Assembly: GCA_023238725.1 (NCBI GenBank)
Contig: CM041531.1
Coordinates: 21,683,643-21,747,642 of the forward strand
From: Scortum barcoo
Lineage: Eukaryota > Chordata > Actinopteri > Centrarchiformes > Terapontidae
DNA: 64,000 nucleotides
Direction of reading: 5' to 3'
Both the position numbers and the translations under genes were made by a program. Below the pieces are notes generated by a model. That model was not told the origin of the DNA. It was given only the letters and a program-made list of their open reading frames with translations, and searched no databases. This document shows, one piece after another, positions 62,015-64,000 of this stretch (the stretch's first letter is position 1; each line of letters begins with the position of its first letter).

Positions 62015-64000
62015 ATATGTATGTATATATACATATACATACACATACACATACATATATATGTATTAGTTGTTGTATTATAAAATGTGTACTTATTGTT
62101 TGAGCTTGGACACTTCACCGTGTCTCACAAGCCCGTTCATTAAGAGTATTAAAGACGTGTCTGAAGTATAAGTACATCGTGTACTGTATAATGCATTAAC
62201 ACTGAAAACTTAAAATATAATTACACTAAAATATTTCAGCGTTTATACAAGATCCCTGCAGTGTATTGCTGATTGACACTGTTGTCCCAGTATACTATTA
62301 ATACTATCAAGTACACTATGCAATATTTGAGGTATATATAGCACATATAGTATATATCAGACTGGAAACACCAAAGTTGCTTCATAGTTAAAACATAGAA
62401 AAGTAAGTATCTTCACAATGTTGTCTGTGTTGACTCTCTTTTCTTCCAGCTCCTCAAGTTATTCGCAAGATCAGGGGCGAAACCTTCGCAGATGCCTCAG
62501 GACACTTGAAACTGTGGTGCCAGTTCTTCAATGTTCTTAGTGACTCTACAATCAAATGGTACAGAAATGAGGAGAGTATCACTCAGATTAAAAGAAGGTA
62601 AATTTCCACCTCTAAAGTAAATCTGCAGCTTTACAAGTCATGTAATAATGTGGAAAGACTTTTAAAAATGTTGTCATGTGTATTTCAAAGGGTTTTGCAC
62701 GAATAATAAAAATAAGCTTTCAAATTACTCCATATACTCCGTAAGATAATTGTGATAGCTCATAAGAGTTATACTCGTATCCCTGCAAAAACCTTTGTGT
62801 TTTCTGAAGCATTTGGGTTGTTTGATATTTGCTTGTTTCTCAGTGCAGGGGATGAAACTCAGGTCAACCTTGCCATTGTTCAGGCATCATGCAGAGACTC
62901 TGGTGTTTACGGATGCACAATCACAAATGAATATGGAACAGACTCAACAGACTTTCTCCTTAGTGCAGAGAGTATGTGCGCTTTTATATGTGGCATAAAG
63001 TAAAAGTTTGGCTTTACATTACTGGGCCACAACACGTCTCATTCTGTCTCCTCTCTCACTGTGTTGCAGTCTTGGCTGGAATGTCCCTACAAGAGGACCT
63101 TGGTGGTAAGTTGAGATTTTACAGGTTTAGGTCACTGTTTTTCCAATGTCCGAGCCCAAATGCTTTTCTGACTGCCACTCTTACGTTCTTCTGTATGCAG
63201 TTGGAGAAGAAATTGAAATGACACCCATGATATTCAACAAGGGCGTGGCTGATTCTTGTGTCTGGGGTAACAAATTCTTTGGCCGAATAATGATGCAGGA
63301 ATCTCATATTGGTGATGGCTGTTCTCATAAAGTCTGGAGGGCAAAGGTAATCTATGGACTGGAGCCTGTGTTCGAGTCTGGAAACACATGTATCATTAAA
63401 GCACCCAACCCCATCGCCTATGGAGGCAAAGGAGAAGGTTGCCTTGTAGACAGAAACCTGGACATCGTCAAGCAGGTACGAAGGTTTGATTTTGTAATTA
63501 ATTCATGTCTTGTTAAATTTAAATATGTCATTCAATATATTTCTGCCACCCACATAGGATTAATGAGAAGATCAAATGAAGATTAGGTAAATGTAGTGGT
63601 GTAGGTTGAGCTTATCTTTACTGGCTACTCTCCAATGTTCTGCACACAGGAATGTAAAATTCAGAACTTGGCTCGTGAATACTGCAAAATCTTCTCCACA
63701 GAGGCAAGAGTGATTGAAAACTTTGGCCCCATTCTTGAGTAAGTACGGCCAGTTTATTCTTCATCAAAAGTTCCCATCCTCTTGAATGTTATTTATAGTC
63801 CATGAACCTCATTGAAGTTTTGTTACACAGGGTGATTCCAGTCTACTTAATGTACCGACCTGCAAACACTGTCCCTTATGCCACAGTGGAGGCTGATCTT
63901 ACAGGAGTCTATCAGAAATACTCTGTCCTGGATCATACAGGCAGAATAGAAATGAGGGCTGGCTCTCAGGTGGAGCAGAAATGCTGTGCCCTACAGCATT
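53896..64000 (+). CDS. alpk3: Alpha-kinase 3 (ALPK3), 5' part; truncated by window end
   Basis: Striated-muscle protein of the alpha-kinase family needed for cardiomyocyte organisation. Coding exons: 53896-54023, 55335-55456, 55713-55830, 56152-57427, 59238-61227, 62450-62597, 62844-62971, 63070-63105, 63201-63475, 63650-63738, 63831-64000 (continues); every junction is GT-AG and phases agree. The N-terminus has MSSRRTAARASFGNG and SYLSSVRP. Exons 2-4 form an Ig domain (VKFSCVVTG, VIWYKDDMQLDRYCGLPKYE, EDAAIYQASASNSKGIVSCS). Exons 4 and 5 (425 and 663 codons) are low-complexity, with a conserved ATPQELASGARRKILIPK. Exons 6-7 form a second Ig domain (APQVIRKIRGE, LKLWCQFFNVLSDSTIKWYR, DSGVYGCTITNEYGTDSTDF). 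From exon 9 comes the alpha-kinase domain (VGEEIEMTPMIFNKGVADS, AKVIYGLEPVFESGNTCIIK, REYCKIFSTEARVIENFGPI, VIPVYLMYRPANTVPYATVE), with the CIIK lysine kept. An a/b paralogue cannot be assigned. Confidence 0.93.
54616..54649. repeat. (CA)n microsatellite in alpk3 intron
   Basis: About sixteen CA units within the intron after the first coding exon. Confidence 0.85.
57695..57985 (+). repeat. Teleost interspersed repeat, family T2, long copy, in alpk3 intron
   Basis: It reads TTTGACATTTTGGGGAATAC, GATACCACTCTCATGTTTGT, TTAGCTTAGCATAAAGACTG, GGAAACAGTTAGCC and GCTAAGCTAACAGGTGCTAG. This is the fullest copy in the window; relatives are at 20534 and 21300-21510. Confidence 0.7.
57986..59237. other. 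Remainder of alpk3 intron between the two large exons
   Basis: No coding sequence or clear repeat is recognised. The intron ends with an acceptor GTTACACAG at 59237. A CAG-type alternative acceptor (CCCAAG, 59228) nine bases earlier would keep frame and add three codons. Confidence 0.5.
61949..62066. repeat. Long (AT)n microsatellite with GTATAT tail, in alpk3 intron
   Basis: About 58 bases of uninterrupted AT followed by GTGTGTATATGTATGT and CATACACATAC sequence. The (AT)n core is self-complementary and a likely site of length variation and of assembly uncertainty. Confidence 0.9.

Overview
This window looks like nuclear DNA from a teleost fish, probably a percomorph. The genes are intron-rich with GT-AG splice sites, the non-coding sequence is AT-rich with CA, GA and AT microsatellites, and the interspersed repeats are of kinds common in teleosts: a Tc1-like element, a hAT/ZBED element, a tRNA-derived SINE, LINE debris and several MITE-like families. 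All calls come from reading the sequence; no database search was possible.

Layout. From 1 to about 35.8 kb I find no convincing coding exon. This stretch is best read as the upstream part of a very large first intron of an frmd5-like gene on the minus strand, whose first coding exon (34 codons of FERM-protein N-terminus) lies at 35798-35899 in a CpG-rich promoter region. The intron holds two diverged copies of an unnamed dispersed repeat (4.8-5.25 and 11.6-12.1 kb), LINE fragments near 13.8-14.6 kb, several teleost repeats, a SINE at 30.7 kb, and a strong 19-bp inverted repeat at 33.3 kb. A tRNA-His(GTG)-like gene on the minus strand sits at 37.8 kb. Its anticodon arm is two bases longer than usual.

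At 38.3-42.2 kb on the plus strand lies a ten-coding-exon (6-4) photolyase gene (cry5-like). It has clean splice sites and conserved FAD-binding and C-terminal sequence, but coding exon 6 carries an 8-bp tandem repeat that makes a net +7 frameshift and a premature stop. It is either a recently broken allele or an assembly error. From 42.2 to 53.5 kb is a transposon-rich intergenic stretch with a 1.97-kb degenerate hAT/ZBED copy (46.0-48.0 kb) and a 1.54-kb dead Tc1-like copy with intact ends (48.4-49.95 kb).

From about 53.5 kb to the window end lies the 5' part of alpk3 (alpha-kinase 3, a striated-muscle protein). Eleven coding exons are assembled here, covering the N-terminal Ig domain, two very large low-complexity exons, the second Ig domain and the start of the alpha-kinase domain. 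A CTATAAATAG element, which fits both MEF2 and TATA consensus, lies upstream of a probable non-coding first exon. The three genes have unrelated roles (membrane-cortex adaptor, light-driven DNA repair, muscle signalling). I see no operon-like or novel multigene system. The most notable points are the photolyase frameshift and the odd tRNA-His.
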